Positions 10,148 through 19,654 of a stretch of 64,000 bases of DNA are shown here, in pieces (the first letter of the stretch is position 1; each line of letters starts with the position of its first letter). The DNA comes from Mucilaginibacter sp. OK268 (GTDB taxonomy: Bacteria; Bacteroidota; Bacteroidia; Sphingobacteriales; Sphingobacteriaceae), in NCBI RefSeq assembly GCF_900103125.1, contig NZ_FNJV01000009.1:186001-250000 (forward strand), read 5' to 3'. A program made the translations under genes and the position numbers. Below the pieces are notes generated by a model. That model ran no database searches, had not been told where the DNA came from, and saw nothing but the letters and a program-made list of their open reading frames with translations.

Positions 10148-10821
10148 GCATCAGTAAACTTGTAGCCCATACCGTAGGCGGCCTGGATATAATCCTTGCC
10201 ACCTGCTTCCACCATTTTTTTGCGGATGTTTTTGATGTGCGAATAAATAAAATCAAAGTTGTCGGCAATGTCGATACTGTCGCCCCAAAGATGTTCTGCA
10301 ATGGCACTTTTTGAAACCACTTTGCCTTTATTGGCTATAAAGTATAAAAGCAAGCTATACTCTTTACGGGTAAACTTAACCGGGACCTGGTTGATTTTAA
10401 CCTCTTTCGCGGTGAGGTCGATAAAGATCTCATGCAGGGTAAGGATATTGTTGCCATTAAACGCTTTGCGGCGAACAATAGCCGCAACCCGGGCCCTTAA
10501 TTCCGAAAGATGGAAGGGCTTGGTCAGGTAATCATCGGCGCCAAGATCAAGCCCCGTGAGGCGGTCGTCCAGGGAGTTTTTGGCCGAAATGATCAAAACA
10601 CCATCAGCTTGTTGCCCGGCTTTCAGGTGTTTTAAAATATCCAGACCATTACCATGAGGGAGGGTAATATCCAGCACAATACAATCATACCGGTACAGAT
10701 TAACCTTGGACATGGCCGAAGAAAAATCATGTGCCGTTTCGCAGATATTGCCCTCCTCGGTAAAGTACGCTTCAATACTTTCCCGCAGGCCCGCCTCATC
10801 TTCTATGATCAATAACTTCAA
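10144..10821 (-). CDS. OmpR-family response regulator (probable TTG start)
   Basis: The receiver domain has the acidic pair in LLIIEDEAG, the phosphoacceptor Asp in DCIVLDITLPHG and the conserved Lys in DDYLTKPFHLSE. A winged-helix DNA-binding domain of the OmpR/PhoB type fills about residues 125-225 (FTRKEYSLLLYFIANKGKVVSKSAIAEHLWG). An in-frame ATG lies 60 bp upstream at 10881, but it would add 20 residues that no receiver domain needs. A TTG at 10821, preceded by an AAAGAAAAAAG stretch, starts directly at the first strand, so I prefer it. It heads the efflux locus and probably controls it. Confidence 0.88.
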   Translation of the reverse strand: MKLLIIEDEAGLRESIEAYFTEEGNICETAHDFSSAMSKVNLYRYDCIVLDITLPHGNGLDILKHLKAGQQADGVLIISAKNSLDDRLTGLDLGADDYLTKPFHLSELRARVAAIVRRKAFNGNNILTLHEIFIDLTAKEVKINQVPVKFTRKEYSLLLYFIANKGKVVSKSAIAEHLWGDSIDIADNFDFIYSHIKNIRKKMVEAGGKDYIQAAYGMGYKFTDA

Positions 10822-10948
10822 GCTTTTTTCTTTAAAATTAGAACTTAATTTAGTAGAAACTTTGTAAAATAAACATAGCAAATCAATTAAGTCCCCTGAG
10901 CCCCCTTAGGAGGAGCCTCTGATCTGCTAGTTTATCTGTTCCGGTGCC

Positions 10949-11953
10949 CTATTTTAGTTTGTAAACCAGTACTTTGAAAGTGTTGGGTAATGCAGTTCGT
11001 GTCCCTTTTACAAATTCAGCAACGCTTAAATAAATTTTATGCGTTTTAGGATCAAGGGCCATTGTTCTAGCACGATAAGCGGTCTGTAATGTCTGGATCA
11101 CCTTATACTCATCAGCCGATAGTTGTTTGATAATGGTAGTTACGCCATCGCCGCATGAGCAAAAGATCAGCTTGGTTTCGGGATCGTAAACCACGGCATC
11201 AACACCTGCGCCTATAGGTAAAGTGGTTACTACTTTGCCTGTATTGATATTAACCACGCTTACACCTTTATTTTCGCGGCAAACGGTAAATACCCGTTGA
11301 TTAACAGCATCCAAAGCCAAGCCTGTGGGGCCACCACATGGGGCAAGCGGATAGTTTTTGATCACCTTGAGGGTTTTGCTGTCTATAATGTTCAGGCTGC
11401 TTTTATCTTCTAGGTTGTTGTAAATTTTGCCTTTACCATCGGCTACGGCAAATTCGGGAGCGCCGCCCAATGCAACCGTGCCAACCTGTTTCAATGAATT
11501 AGGATCAATTACCGATGAATTATTACTTTCGCCATTAAAGCTGAAAACGCGGTCGGAATATGGATCGTACATAATAGCATCGGGGCCATTAGCGTCTGTT
11601 AAGGCTATGGTGGCAATAACTTTCAGTGTTTTCAGGTCAAATGCTACTACGGCGTTGGCTTTACCATCGCTGATAAAGCCGCGATTAGCTTTATTGTCGA
11701 TAGCGATTCCATGTATGCCTTTCAGATCGCCGATCAGGCCTGCAGGTTTTTCTGTTTTCAGATCGATCACGTTTACAGCCGTACCGTGCGATACATATAA
11801 ACGGTTATTTACTTTATCGATCGACAGGTAATCATAACCACCATCGCCGGGCAGGGGGATCGACTTATCCAGCTCATAGGTTTGCGCATGCAACAGTTGA
11901 GGGAGCAGGCCAACTGATATCATCAAAGCCAGGACCGATACAAATTTTTTCAT
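10949..11953 (-). CDS. Secreted YncE-like beta-propeller protein
   Basis: The 334-residue product has a signal peptide ending near LLHAQT and then repeated blades of the YVTN/YncE type, each with a short strand followed by V-x-DLKT or V-x-D-x-x-S/T-x-KV (for example NVIDLKTEKPAG, VAFDLKTLKVIA, NIIDSKTLKVIK, SVVNINTGKVVT). Such proteins fold as seven-bladed propellers in the periplasm or outside the cell; their roles vary and no catalytic site is visible. The gene stands alone, downstream of one of the two related non-coding elements described here (12033-12300). Confidence 0.85.
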   Translation of the reverse strand: MKKFVSVLALMISVGLLPQLLHAQTYELDKSIPLPGDGGYDYLSIDKVNNRLYVSHGTAVNVIDLKTEKPAGLIGDLKGIHGIAIDNKANRGFISDGKANAVVAFDLKTLKVIATIALTDANGPDAIMYDPYSDRVFSFNGESNNSSVIDPNSLKQVGTVALGGAPEFAVADGKGKIYNNLEDKSSLNIIDSKTLKVIKNYPLAPCGGPTGLALDAVNQRVFTVCRENKGVSVVNINTGKVVTTLPIGAGVDAVVYDPETKLIFCSCGDGVTTIIKQLSADEYKVIQTLQTAYRARTMALDPKTHKIYLSVAEFVKGTRTALPNTFKVLVYKLK

Positions 11954-12032
11954 GGGTTCTTTTTTGATTTAAAGTTCAACTCTGATTCTGTAGAAAACTT
12001 GTACTGATCTCGGCTGGTTCTATGTGCTGTCC

Positions 12033-12300
12033 AAAACTTTTTAAACCTATTATTTTAACACTTTTTTAGTCAAAAACAGGGAAAAACGCTCGTCTTTTGG
12101 TCACTTTAACAAAGTTTTAACGCCGTTTTAACACTTTTTAACAAATTTTTGATGGGTTTTGAAAGGTTTAAAAAGTATTAATTTATTGATAATCAATGAT
12201 CTGAGTAAAAATGGGTCTGTTTTTAACCCTTTTTCTCCTTAACCAAACAGCCCGCTGATCTCAGAAAAGACAAGCGGGCTGTTTGGTATATAAATATACG
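12033..12300 (-). other. Non-coding element, copy A (related to 55858-56128)
   Basis: Read on the minus strand from 12300, this stretch starts with CGTATATTTATATA, then a perfect 15-bp GC-rich hairpin. It continues to a 15-bp block TAATACTTTTTAAAC (12180-12166), 18 variable bases, a 22-bp block (12147-12126) containing TTTGTTAAAAAGTGTTAAAA, and a last block TGTTAAAATA plus TTTAAAAAGTTTT ending at 12033. Copy B on the plus strand shows the same blocks in the same order with nearly the same spacing. No open frame is conserved. It lies 80 bp ahead of the YncE-like gene, in the same direction. It could be a long promoter region, a structured RNA or a small mobile element; the sequence does not decide. 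Confidence 0.65.
12242..12287 (-). terminator. Perfect 15-bp hairpin opening element A
   Basis: Arms 12242-12256 and 12273-12287 are exact reverse complements with a 16-nt loop. There is no clear U tract after either arm, so termination of the sigma-factor transcript (which ends at 12622) is possible but not certain. The same position in copy B holds a hairpin of different sequence, so the structure is kept while the bases change. Confidence 0.5.
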
Positions 12301-12309
12301 AAAAATTAT

Positions 12310-12620
12310 CGAAACACCAGGTGGAGAAGGCGTGGAAATTTGCCCGACTGAACGCAGGCGACGACTCACCCCGTCTGCGCTTGGCTAGCCCCCCCCTCTC
12401 TTCGCCTGCGGCGGAAAGTGGGGGCTTAAAAAAACAACGTCATTGCGAGGTACGAAGCAATCTCATCTCTATGCTATACAGAGCGGACTTGCCTATTGGG
12501 GATTGCTTCGTGCCTCGCAATGACGCGCGGAAGGAGAAATGTCTTTACCCTCTTTGCGGCGATGCCGGGGAGAGGGTGACCGAGCGTAGCGATGGTCGGG
12601 TGAGTCGGCTATGCGACAAT
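12310..12620. repeat. Patchwork of palindromic intergenic repeats
   Basis: The stretch between element A and the sigma-factor gene carries repeat fragments. 12438-12525 is a palindromic unit whose ends read GTCATTGCGAGG and CCTCGCAATGAC and whose interior holds ATGCTATACAGAGCG; related copies lie at 48943-49039 and 55703-55791. Around it lie GC-rich fragments (GAGAGGGTGA, GAGTCGGCTATGCG) whose relatives appear near 52730-52873 and 55666-55690. No gene is credible here. Confidence 0.75.
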
Positions 12621-12621
12621 C

Positions 12622-13206
12622 CTATTTTTTAAGAATATACCACAAAGAAATAATAACTGAGGCATGTTTAAGGCAACCCCGCAGATGTTTAAGCGCCATG
12701 GTGATCTGGTTTTCGACCGTTCGCTTAGAGATACCCAGGCGACCGGCTATTTCCTGGTTCGAAAGGTGATCGATGCGGCTCATCTGGAAAATTTCCTGGC
12801 AGCGCTTGGGTAATTGGTCCAGGTACCGTCCTAATTCATACAGCAGTTCCTGGTCTTTGATCCGGCTTTCACCGTCATTCTGAACCAGCAATTCGCTGAT
12901 CTCCGTACCGGAAATGGTTAAAAAAACCGGCGATTTTACCGCCCGCATCCGGTTATAAACCTGATACCGGATAGCCGTCAATAAAAAATTAGGGAATGAT
13001 TCGATCTCGAGTTGCTGCCTCCTGTTCCAAATATTAAGGAACACATCATGTACAGCTTCTTCGCTGGCCTCGCGATCTTTTAAATAACGTAGAGCCGTTT
13101 TATACAGCCGTAGCCAGTACCGATCAAAAAGCACGGCAAAAGCCTGTTCGTCATCATTACGGATGGCAAGCCACAGCTCAGCGTCATTAATCGGGGAATT
13201 GTACAT
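12622..13206 (-). CDS. ECF-type RNA polymerase sigma factor
   Basis: This 194-residue protein has region 2 (FAVLFDRYWLRLYKTALRYL, then SEEAVHDVFLNIWNRR) at about residues 20-75 and region 4 (LPKRCQEIFQMSRIDHLSNQ, GISKRTVENQITMALKHLR) at about 125-180, as in the sigma-70 family factors that Bacteroidota pair with FecR anti-sigma factors. A short hydrophobic tail (VIISLWYIL) ends the protein. It is transcribed away from the FecR/SusC/SusD genes across a 138-bp gap, whereas in many such loci the sigma gene leads in the same direction. It presumably activates that transport locus. Confidence 0.92.
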   Translation of the reverse strand: MYNSPINDAELWLAIRNDDEQAFAVLFDRYWLRLYKTALRYLKDREASEEAVHDVFLNIWNRRQQLEIESFPNFLLTAIRYQVYNRMRAVKSPVFLTISGTEISELLVQNDGESRIKDQELLYELGRYLDQLPKRCQEIFQMSRIDHLSNQEIAGRLGISKRTVENQITMALKHLRGCLKHASVIISLWYILKK

Positions 13207-13344
13207 ACAACTGGTTGGATAAAATTAGGAAAAGCCCGCCAAATAATTCTACAATTAATGATTAACCGAAAAAAAATTAAAAATTGATGTGTGTGTCTAT
13301 ATAAAATTTACACTAACAAAGTATAAACCTGCTATCGTAGCCTA
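13207..13344. promoter_or_regulatory. Divergent promoter region, sigma factor versus FecR
   Basis: The 138-bp gap between two divergent starts must contain promoters for both. It is AT-rich, with a long A-run at 13268-13281 and TATATAAAATTTACA just ahead of FecR. No inverted repeat strong enough to call an operator was found. Confidence 0.4.
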
Positions 13345-14508
13345 ATGATAACCAAAGAAGAATTCCTTGCTTTGTACGAAAAGTACATGAGCGGACAATG
13401 TACAGCCGACGAAAAAAAGCTGCTGGATACATACCGCGATGAAATGATATTGGCCGAAGAGGGCTGGGATGATGACCTGGTGAAGGAAGAAGATGTGCGT
13501 ACCCGCATATGGCAGCGATTAAACAACAATCGTAAAATAGTTCAACTACCATTACGTAAGGTTACCAAATACCGTTGGTTGCAAATAGCTGCGGTTTTTG
13601 TGGCGGTGTTGTTTGCAGGGCTGTTTTTTATGCAGCGTAAAAAAAATCAAGAAACTGGTACTGTAAAGCTGACAAATAAAGTACAGCCGCCCATATTACC
13701 CGGCGGCAACAAAGCATATTTAACCTTGGCCAATGGCTCGCGCATTGTGCTTGATGATGCCCAAAACGGCAAGCTGGCAACCAGGCCTGGTGTTACTGTA
13801 AGTAAAACCGGGAATGGTATGCTGGTATATCATTTTACCAATTCAAACAATACCACGGCTGCCACAACGCCCGAGTTTAATACCATTACTACACCCAGGG
13901 GCGGGCAGTACCAGGTTGTGCTGGAAGATGGTACAAGGGTTTGGCTCAACGCGGCTTCATCCATCAGGTTTCCGCAGGCCTTTATCGGCGTAACCCGCGA
14001 GGTTGAGTTAACCGGTGAAGCCTATTTTGAAGTAGCTAAAAATAAAACCAAACCTTTTATTGTACAAGCAAACGGCACAAAAGTGCAGGTGTTTGGTACC
14101 CACTTTAATATAAACGCTTATGGAGATAACAATAACATAACTACTACGCTGCTGGAAGGCTCGGTGCGCATGAGCAGCGGCAGTTCGGCAGTAATGTTGG
14201 CGCCAGGTCAGCAGGGTGATGCTGTTAACGGCGCGACCATCAAAGTAAGCCCCGCCGATATACAGCAAACTATGGCCTGGAAAAATGGCCTCTTTATATT
14301 CCATGATCTGAATATTACCGAGGTGATGAAACAAGTGGGCCGCTGGTACGATGTTGATGTGGAATACCGTGACGATGATGTGAAGAAGAATGAATTTGGG
14401 GGTACTGTATCCAAATACAAAAATATAACGGAGTTGCTGGAGGTGATGGTGCTTACCCGATCAATTCACTATAAGATAGAGGGAAGGAGGGTAATCATTA
14501 TGAAGTAA
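13345..14508 (+). CDS. FecR-family anti-sigma factor
   Basis: The 387-residue protein has a cytoplasmic N-terminal region (about 1-70, with YEKYMSGQCTADEKKLLDTY) that should bind the sigma factor, a membrane helix at about 76-94 (LQIAAVFVAVLFAGLFFM), a periplasmic FecR domain at about 175-275 (TPRGGQYQVVLEDGTRVWLN, GEAYFEVAKN) and a C-terminal DUF4974-like domain ending in RVIIMK. It relays a signal from the STN domain of the SusC encoded next to it, holding or releasing the sigma factor encoded divergently. Confidence 0.93.
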   Translation: MITKEEFLALYEKYMSGQCTADEKKLLDTYRDEMILAEEGWDDDLVKEEDVRTRIWQRLNNNRKIVQLPLRKVTKYRWLQIAAVFVAVLFAGLFFMQRKKNQETGTVKLTNKVQPPILPGGNKAYLTLANGSRIVLDDAQNGKLATRPGVTVSKTGNGMLVYHFTNSNNTTAATTPEFNTITTPRGGQYQVVLEDGTRVWLNAASSIRFPQAFIGVTREVELTGEAYFEVAKNKTKPFIVQANGTKVQVFGTHFNINAYGDNNNITTTLLEGSVRMSSGSSAVMLAPGQQGDAVNGATIKVSPADIQQTMAWKNGLFIFHDLNITEVMKQVGRWYDVDVEYRDDDVKKNEFGGTVSKYKNITELLEVMVLTRSIHYKIEGRRVIIMK

Positions 14509-14644
14509 ATTTTCCTTACCCATAATATTTACCTGTTTATAACCAGGAGCGTTCGCAGCGCCCCTGGTATAAAGCTTTGAATAGCTGTCAGGTATCAATC
14601 AATGATCATATTTCTCATAACCAATTATTTAACCTAACATTCAA

Positions 14645-17600
14645 ATGTATAAAAAATCTGCTGCAATAAGATGCAGGGAATGGCCCTGCCTTAAATCTAA
14701 ATTATTTCTGATTATGAAATTGTCGTTTTTTTTGTGCCTGGTTTCTATACTGCAAGTGAGCGCCGCAACGTCATTTGCACAAAAGATCAGTCTTGATAAA
14801 AATAACGCTTCCCTGGCCGAAACCCTGCAGGAAATTCACCTGCAAAGCGGCTTCAGTGTATTTTATAACGCCAAACTGCTCAAAAAGGCGGTGCCGGTAA
14901 ATGTACACCTGCAAAATGCCGATCTGAGCGATGTTTTAAAGCAATGCTTCCAGGATCAGCCATTTAGCTACGTGGTGAATAACAATACCATTGTGGTTAC
15001 TCCCAAACAAGCCGAGGTCGCTGCTGTCCAGGATATTGTTGTTACCGGCCAGGTAACAGACGATAAAGGCGTACCGCTACCGGGTGTAACCGTTAAGGTA
15101 AAAGGTACCGATGTAGGCGCCCAAACCGGTATTGATGGCCGTTATAAAGTATCGGTAAGCAATAGCAGTGCTGTACTGGTTTTCAGCTTTGTGGGTTTCG
15201 CGTCAAGAGAGATCGCGGTAGGTACCCAAACCCAAATTGATGTGATGCTTAAAGAGCAACCATCGGCATTAAATGAAATTGTGGTGGTGGGTTACGGCAC
15301 ACAAAAGAAAGTGAACCTCACCGGGGCGGTTTCGTCTGTTAGCGGCGAAACGCTGAACAAGCGCCCGGTAGTGAATCCTGCCTCCATGCTTCAGGGATTA
15401 GCTCCCGGTGTAGCGGTAAATGTCGGCTCTGGTGAACCAGGTAACGAAAGCGTATCCATTAAGGTTCGTGGTGTTGGTACCTTTAGCGGCGCCGGTACAG
15501 ACCCTCTGGTGTTAATTGACGGTGTACCCGGCAATTTCAGTGATCTTAACCCAACCGATATTGATAACGTATCTGTATTAAAAGATGCTGCCTCGACCGC
15601 TATATATGGATCAAGGGCAGCCAATGGTGTTGTGCTGATCACTACCAAACAAGGTAAGGCCGGGCAAATGTCGGTAAGTTATGATGGCAACGTGGGTTTT
15701 TACAGCCCTACTAACATGTATAAACTGGTAACCAACTCGGCGCAGTACATGGAGATGTTTAACCAGGCCCGTATCAACAGCGGCACAACAGACCCTAACT
15801 CCCTTTATCCGCAGGATCAGATCGACCTGTATCGTAATAGTACAGATAAGCTACACTACCCTAATACCGATTGGCTGAGCCTGATATTCAGAACAGCGCC
15901 TACCCAAAATCATAACCTCACTTTTAGCGGAGGCAATGATAAAACTACCTATAATGTGTCACTGGGCTATATTAATCAAAATGGTATTGAGCGCGGCTTT
16001 GATTATAAGCGATACAGCGCCCGTATCAATTTAGCCTCCAAGATCAACGATCATATCAAATTCGGCACCAACGTATTGCTAAAATCAGGTACCAGAGATG
16101 CGGTGGCGGGCAATCCTTCATTACCAAGCCAATGGGACGGTTCTTCCATGGACCTTTTTCTTTCGGCTATGTCACAAGCGCCTACTTATGGCCCCTACCT
16201 GACTGATGGCAGCGGACATTACACCTTTAAAGCCTATGACTTTGAGTATAACAACAAGAACCCGATAGCTGTATTGGATCAAAACTTTACCAGGGTTACT
16301 AATGATTACGCCGTGAACGCGCAAGGTTGGGTTGAAGTGCAGTTCAATAAGGATTTTTCCTGGTACACCAAAGGTGCGGTGAACTTTAATATGGATAAGT
16401 ACAAGGATTTTAAAGCCACCCTGGATGAATACAACTTCAAAACCAATCAACTGGAAACTCAATTGGACCTGGGCAAGGGTTTAACCGACCAGGACGAACA
16501 AACCGTTTATACCAATTTATATAGCTATTTAAACTATGCGCATAACTTTCACGGGCATAATATTAAGGCACAAGTTGGTTACAGTATTGAGCAAAGTAAA
16601 TATCAATACCTGCAGGGCTATCGCAAGAACTTTCCCGACCTGGATCTGCAGGAACTAAACGCCGGAGGGGCAGATATACAAAGTGCATATGGCACCTCTA
16701 ATCAATGGGCGTTAATGTCATACTTTGGTCGTTTGGATTATGATTATAAAGGCCGTTATCTGTTGGAAGGCAATATTCGTGATGACGGAAGTTCAAGATT
16801 TCCGCCTGCTAATAAATGGGCGATATTTCCTTCGTTTTCTGCCGGATGGCGGGCTACTGAAGAGCCCTTTGTAAAAGCCATGAATTTAACCTGGCTGGAT
16901 AACTTTAAACTCAGGGGCTCATGGGGTAAGGTAGGTAACCAAAATATTGGTAACTATCCTTTCCAGGCATTATTGAATTTGGGAGGAAATCCAAACCTTA
17001 ACTACTCTTTTGATAATTCAACACTAACAACAGGTGTAGCGCAGCAAGCCCTGAACAACCCGGTTATCAGATGGGAAACCACCACCATGACCGATATAGG
17101 TTTGGATATAACGCTTTTGAGAAACTTTAATTTAACCGCCGATTGGTACAATAAAACCACATCTGATATTTTAAGACAGGCCCAGGTTACCGGAGTTGTA
17201 GGCTTAAGCGCTCCTATTATTAATGATGGTGTAGTGAACAACCGCGGTATTGAGCTTGGTTTATCATACAATAATGTTATACGCGATGGCGCTTTAGGCG
17301 GCTTTGCTTATAACGTGGGTGTTAATGTTGATCATAATACGAACAAGCTGGTAAAATTTGGCCAAACAGAGATCGGCGATTATACTATTAACCAAACCGG
17401 GCAGCCGATAAATTCATTTTATATGTTACAGGTGATCGGCATTTTCCAATCAGCGGCAGAGGTGGCCAATTCTCCTAAGCAGTTTTCTGACTCAACACTG
17501 CCGGGCGACCTGAAATATAAGGACGTAAACGGCGATGGTAAAATTGATCAGAATGACAAAACCATCATTGGCGGCGTTTTTCCTAAATTGAATTATTCAT

Positions 17601-18061
17601 TTAATCTTGGAGCAAGTTTTAAAGGTTTCGATCTGTCGGGCATGTTCCAGGGGGTTTACGGGGTTAAATCATATGTGTCTGGCTGGGGAACTATCCCCTT
17701 TGTTCAGGGTGCTGCGCCAACTACAGATTGGTTAAATGCCTGGACGCCTGAGCATCCGTCAACCACCATGCCACGCATTTATTTTGGTCAGAGCGCGCCG
17801 GATAAGATCGGCCGCCGGTCTACCTTCTTCCTGCAGGATGCATCCTATTTAAGGCTTAAAAACCTGGTGTTCGGGTATACCATTCCTGCACAGCTCACCA
17901 AAAAAGTGGGTATCAACAGAGTTAGGGTTTATTTTGCCGGCGATAATTTATTTACTATAACCAAGTTCAAGGGTCTTGATCCTGAGCGTTATGGCAGCGG
18001 CGACGGGGTACAATACCCGCAAAATAAAATATACTCCTTTGGTTTAAATATTACTTTTTAA
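14645..18061 (+). CDS. SusC/RagA TonB-dependent transporter with STN signalling domain
   Basis: At 1138 residues this outer-membrane protein carries a long N-terminal stretch with the hydrophobic segment MKLSFFLCLVSILQVSAA at residues 24-41. Then come an STN domain (about 50-115), a carboxypeptidase-regulatory-like domain (about 130-215, VTGQVTDDKGVPLPGVTVKV), a plug with the SusC-type NEIVVVGYGTQKKVNLTGAV motif, and the large barrel ending in a terminal strand (YSFGLNITF). The STN domain is what FecR-type anti-sigma factors read. An alternative ATG at 14714 begins directly at the signal peptide. It works with the SusD-like lipoprotein 10 bp downstream to import an unknown oligomer. Confidence 0.95.
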   Translation: MYKKSAAIRCREWPCLKSKLFLIMKLSFFLCLVSILQVSAATSFAQKISLDKNNASLAETLQEIHLQSGFSVFYNAKLLKKAVPVNVHLQNADLSDVLKQCFQDQPFSYVVNNNTIVVTPKQAEVAAVQDIVVTGQVTDDKGVPLPGVTVKVKGTDVGAQTGIDGRYKVSVSNSSAVLVFSFVGFASREIAVGTQTQIDVMLKEQPSALNEIVVVGYGTQKKVNLTGAVSSVSGETLNKRPVVNPASMLQGLAPGVAVNVGSGEPGNESVSIKVRGVGTFSGAGTDPLVLIDGVPGNFSDLNPTDIDNVSVLKDAASTAIYGSRAANGVVLITTKQGKAGQMSVSYDGNVGFYSPTNMYKLVTNSAQYMEMFNQARINSGTTDPNSLYPQDQIDLYRNSTDKLHYPNTDWLSLIFRTAPTQNHNLTFSGGNDKTTYNVSLGYINQNGIERGFDYKRYSARINLASKINDHIKFGTNVLLKSGTRDAVAGNPSLPSQWDGSSMDLFLSAMSQAPTYGPYLTDGSGHYTFKAYDFEYNNKNPIAVLDQNFTRVTNDYAVNAQGWVEVQFNKDFSWYTKGAVNFNMDKYKDFKATLDEYNFKTNQLETQLDLGKGLTDQDEQTVYTNLYSYLNYAHNFHGHNIKAQVGYSIEQSKYQYLQGYRKNFPDLDLQELNAGGADIQSAYGTSNQWALMSYFGRLDYDYKGRYLLEGNIRDDGSSRFPPANKWAIFPSFSAGWRATEEPFVKAMNLTWLDNFKLRGSWGKVGNQNIGNYPFQALLNLGGNPNLNYSFDNSTLTTGVAQQALNNPVIRWETTTMTDIGLDITLLRNFNLTADWYNKTTSDILRQAQVTGVVGLSAPIINDGVVNNRGIELGLSYNNVIRDGALGGFAYNVGVNVDHNTNKLVKFGQTEIGDYTINQTGQPINSFYMLQVIGIFQSAAEVANSPKQFSDSTLPGDLKYKDVNGDGKIDQNDKTIIGGVFPKLNYSFNLGASFKGFDLSGMFQGVYGVKSYVSGWGTIPFVQGAAPTTDWLNAWTPEHPSTTMPRIYFGQSAPDKIGRRSTFFLQDASYLRLKNLVFGYTIPAQLTKKVGINRVRVYFAGDNLFTITKFKGLDPERYGSGDGVQYPQNKIYSFGLNITF

Positions 18062-18071
18062 TTAGCCCCAC

Positions 18072-19592
18072 ATGAAAAATCGAATTATAATAACCATCAT
18101 ATTAATTACATCGCTGTTTGTAGGCGCGTGTAAAAAAGCGTTGGATCTGAACCCTTCGGATCAGATAGCGACGGCTACCTTCTATAAATCCAAAGCTGAT
18201 TTTGATGAGTCCCTTGCGGGTGTGTATGCAGCTTTACAACCCGAGGAATTTGCCGTAGGTATAGGCTTCAGGGATTGCTTTACCGATAACGGGTACAACC
18301 AGTTTAATTCCGGCAGTTCCAAGGATTTTGTTCAGGGTAACTTTAACCCTACTACCGGCGGTTACGAAACTGGTATTTACAATGACAGTTATACTGGTAT
18401 CACCCGTATAAATCTGTTCCTGCAAAACCTGGCTAACTACAAAGGGGCTGATATTTCTGATACGCAAAGAAAAGTGTACGAAGGCGAAGTAAGGTTCATC
18501 CGTGCTTTTTTCTACTTCCAGCTATACAGCATTTATGGTGATGTGCCCCTGGTGTTGCAACCGCTTAACCTGAGCAACCAAAAGCAACCTAAAGTGCCGG
18601 CTGCACAAATTTTAACCCAGATCACCACCGACCTGGATTACAGCATTGCCAATTTAAATACTGCTGCATACTATGCCAATGGCGGGCACGCGGCGGCATC
18701 TTCGGCAAAAGCCTTAAAAGCAAGGGTGTTATTATTTGCCGCTTTCGGTAACACCGGGACTCCTGATCTAGCTATACTCACCCAGGTAAGGGATCTGTGC
18801 AAGGACCTGATGGGACAATATAAGCTGAGCACCAATTTTGAGGATATCTTCCGGGATGCCACGCAAAAAAACAATACCGAGATCATTTTCTCGATTAACT
18901 TTCTAGCGCCTAATAATACAACTCCCTGGGATATGTATTATGGCGACTGGGACGCTTGTGCTCCGCTGCAAAATATGGTTGATGCGTTTGAATGTACCGA
19001 CGGTCAGCCTTATGGCACATCTCCATTAACCGATACCAAAAACCAATTCAATAATCGCGATCCAAGGCTAGCGAAAACCGTATATGCCGATTCTGTTAAC
19101 TTTGGTCCGGGCAAGGTGTATCACCCATCCAACTTGCGGCCTACCGGTTATGGTACCATTAAATTCCTGGAACCTAATAATATGCCGTATGGCTTCTCGA
19201 CCCTAAGTCAGCAGGATGCTGTGGTATTACGTTTGGGCGAAATGATGCTGATGTATGCCGAAGCTCAGAATGAGATCGCTGGTCCGGACGCTACCGTTTA
19301 TCAAGCGATGACCGATCTGCGGGCACGTGTGAGTATGCCTCCATACCCGGCTGGCTACACCAAAGATCAGATGCGCGAACGTATCAGGCATGAACGCCGC
19401 GTTGAGCTTGCTTTTGAGGGCTTGCGTCATTATGATCTGCTGAGATGGCACATTGCCGGGCCGGTACTTAACGCGGTAAAAAGCACCCTCATCAACTATC
19501 ATTTTGAAGATAAGTTTTACAAATGGCCGCTGCCTCAAACAGAAATTGACAAGAGCGGTGGGGTGTTGATCCAAAATCCGGATTATAAATAA
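18072..19592 (+). CDS. SusD/RagB-family nutrient-binding lipoprotein
   Basis: This 506-residue product has a lipobox ending LFVGAC at about residue 20, the TPR-like helical region typical of SusD (VRFIRAFFYFQLYSIYGDVP at about 135-155) and a C-terminal motif MRERIRHERRVELAFEGLRHYDLLRW at about 440. It sits on the outer surface as the lid of the SusC channel encoded upstream. No glycoside hydrolase is encoded next to it, so the substrate cannot be guessed. A strong terminator follows. Confidence 0.95.
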   Translation: MKNRIIITIILITSLFVGACKKALDLNPSDQIATATFYKSKADFDESLAGVYAALQPEEFAVGIGFRDCFTDNGYNQFNSGSSKDFVQGNFNPTTGGYETGIYNDSYTGITRINLFLQNLANYKGADISDTQRKVYEGEVRFIRAFFYFQLYSIYGDVPLVLQPLNLSNQKQPKVPAAQILTQITTDLDYSIANLNTAAYYANGGHAAASSAKALKARVLLFAAFGNTGTPDLAILTQVRDLCKDLMGQYKLSTNFEDIFRDATQKNNTEIIFSINFLAPNNTTPWDMYYGDWDACAPLQNMVDAFECTDGQPYGTSPLTDTKNQFNNRDPRLAKTVYADSVNFGPGKVYHPSNLRPTGYGTIKFLEPNNMPYGFSTLSQQDAVVLRLGEMMLMYAEAQNEIAGPDATVYQAMTDLRARVSMPPYPAGYTKDQMRERIRHERRVELAFEGLRHYDLLRWHIAGPVLNAVKSTLINYHFEDKFYKWPLPQTEIDKSGGVLIQNPDYK

Positions 19593-19620
19593 TCACTAAT
19601 TAACTATTAACGAACAAAAG

Positions 19621-19654
19621 CCGGCAGCAAATTTTTGCTGCCGGTTGTTTGTTA
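19621..19654 (+). terminator. Rho-independent terminator after SusD
   Basis: Arms CCGGCAGCAA (19621-19630) and TTGCTGCCGG (19635-19644) form a 10-bp stem with a 4-nt loop, followed by TTGTTTGTT. It ends the SusC/SusD transcript. Confidence 0.85.

Noticed and set aside
12321..12632. A 103-codon plus-strand open frame
   Set aside because: It reads straight through palindromic repeats and GC-rich fragments and ends in the sigma-factor gene.
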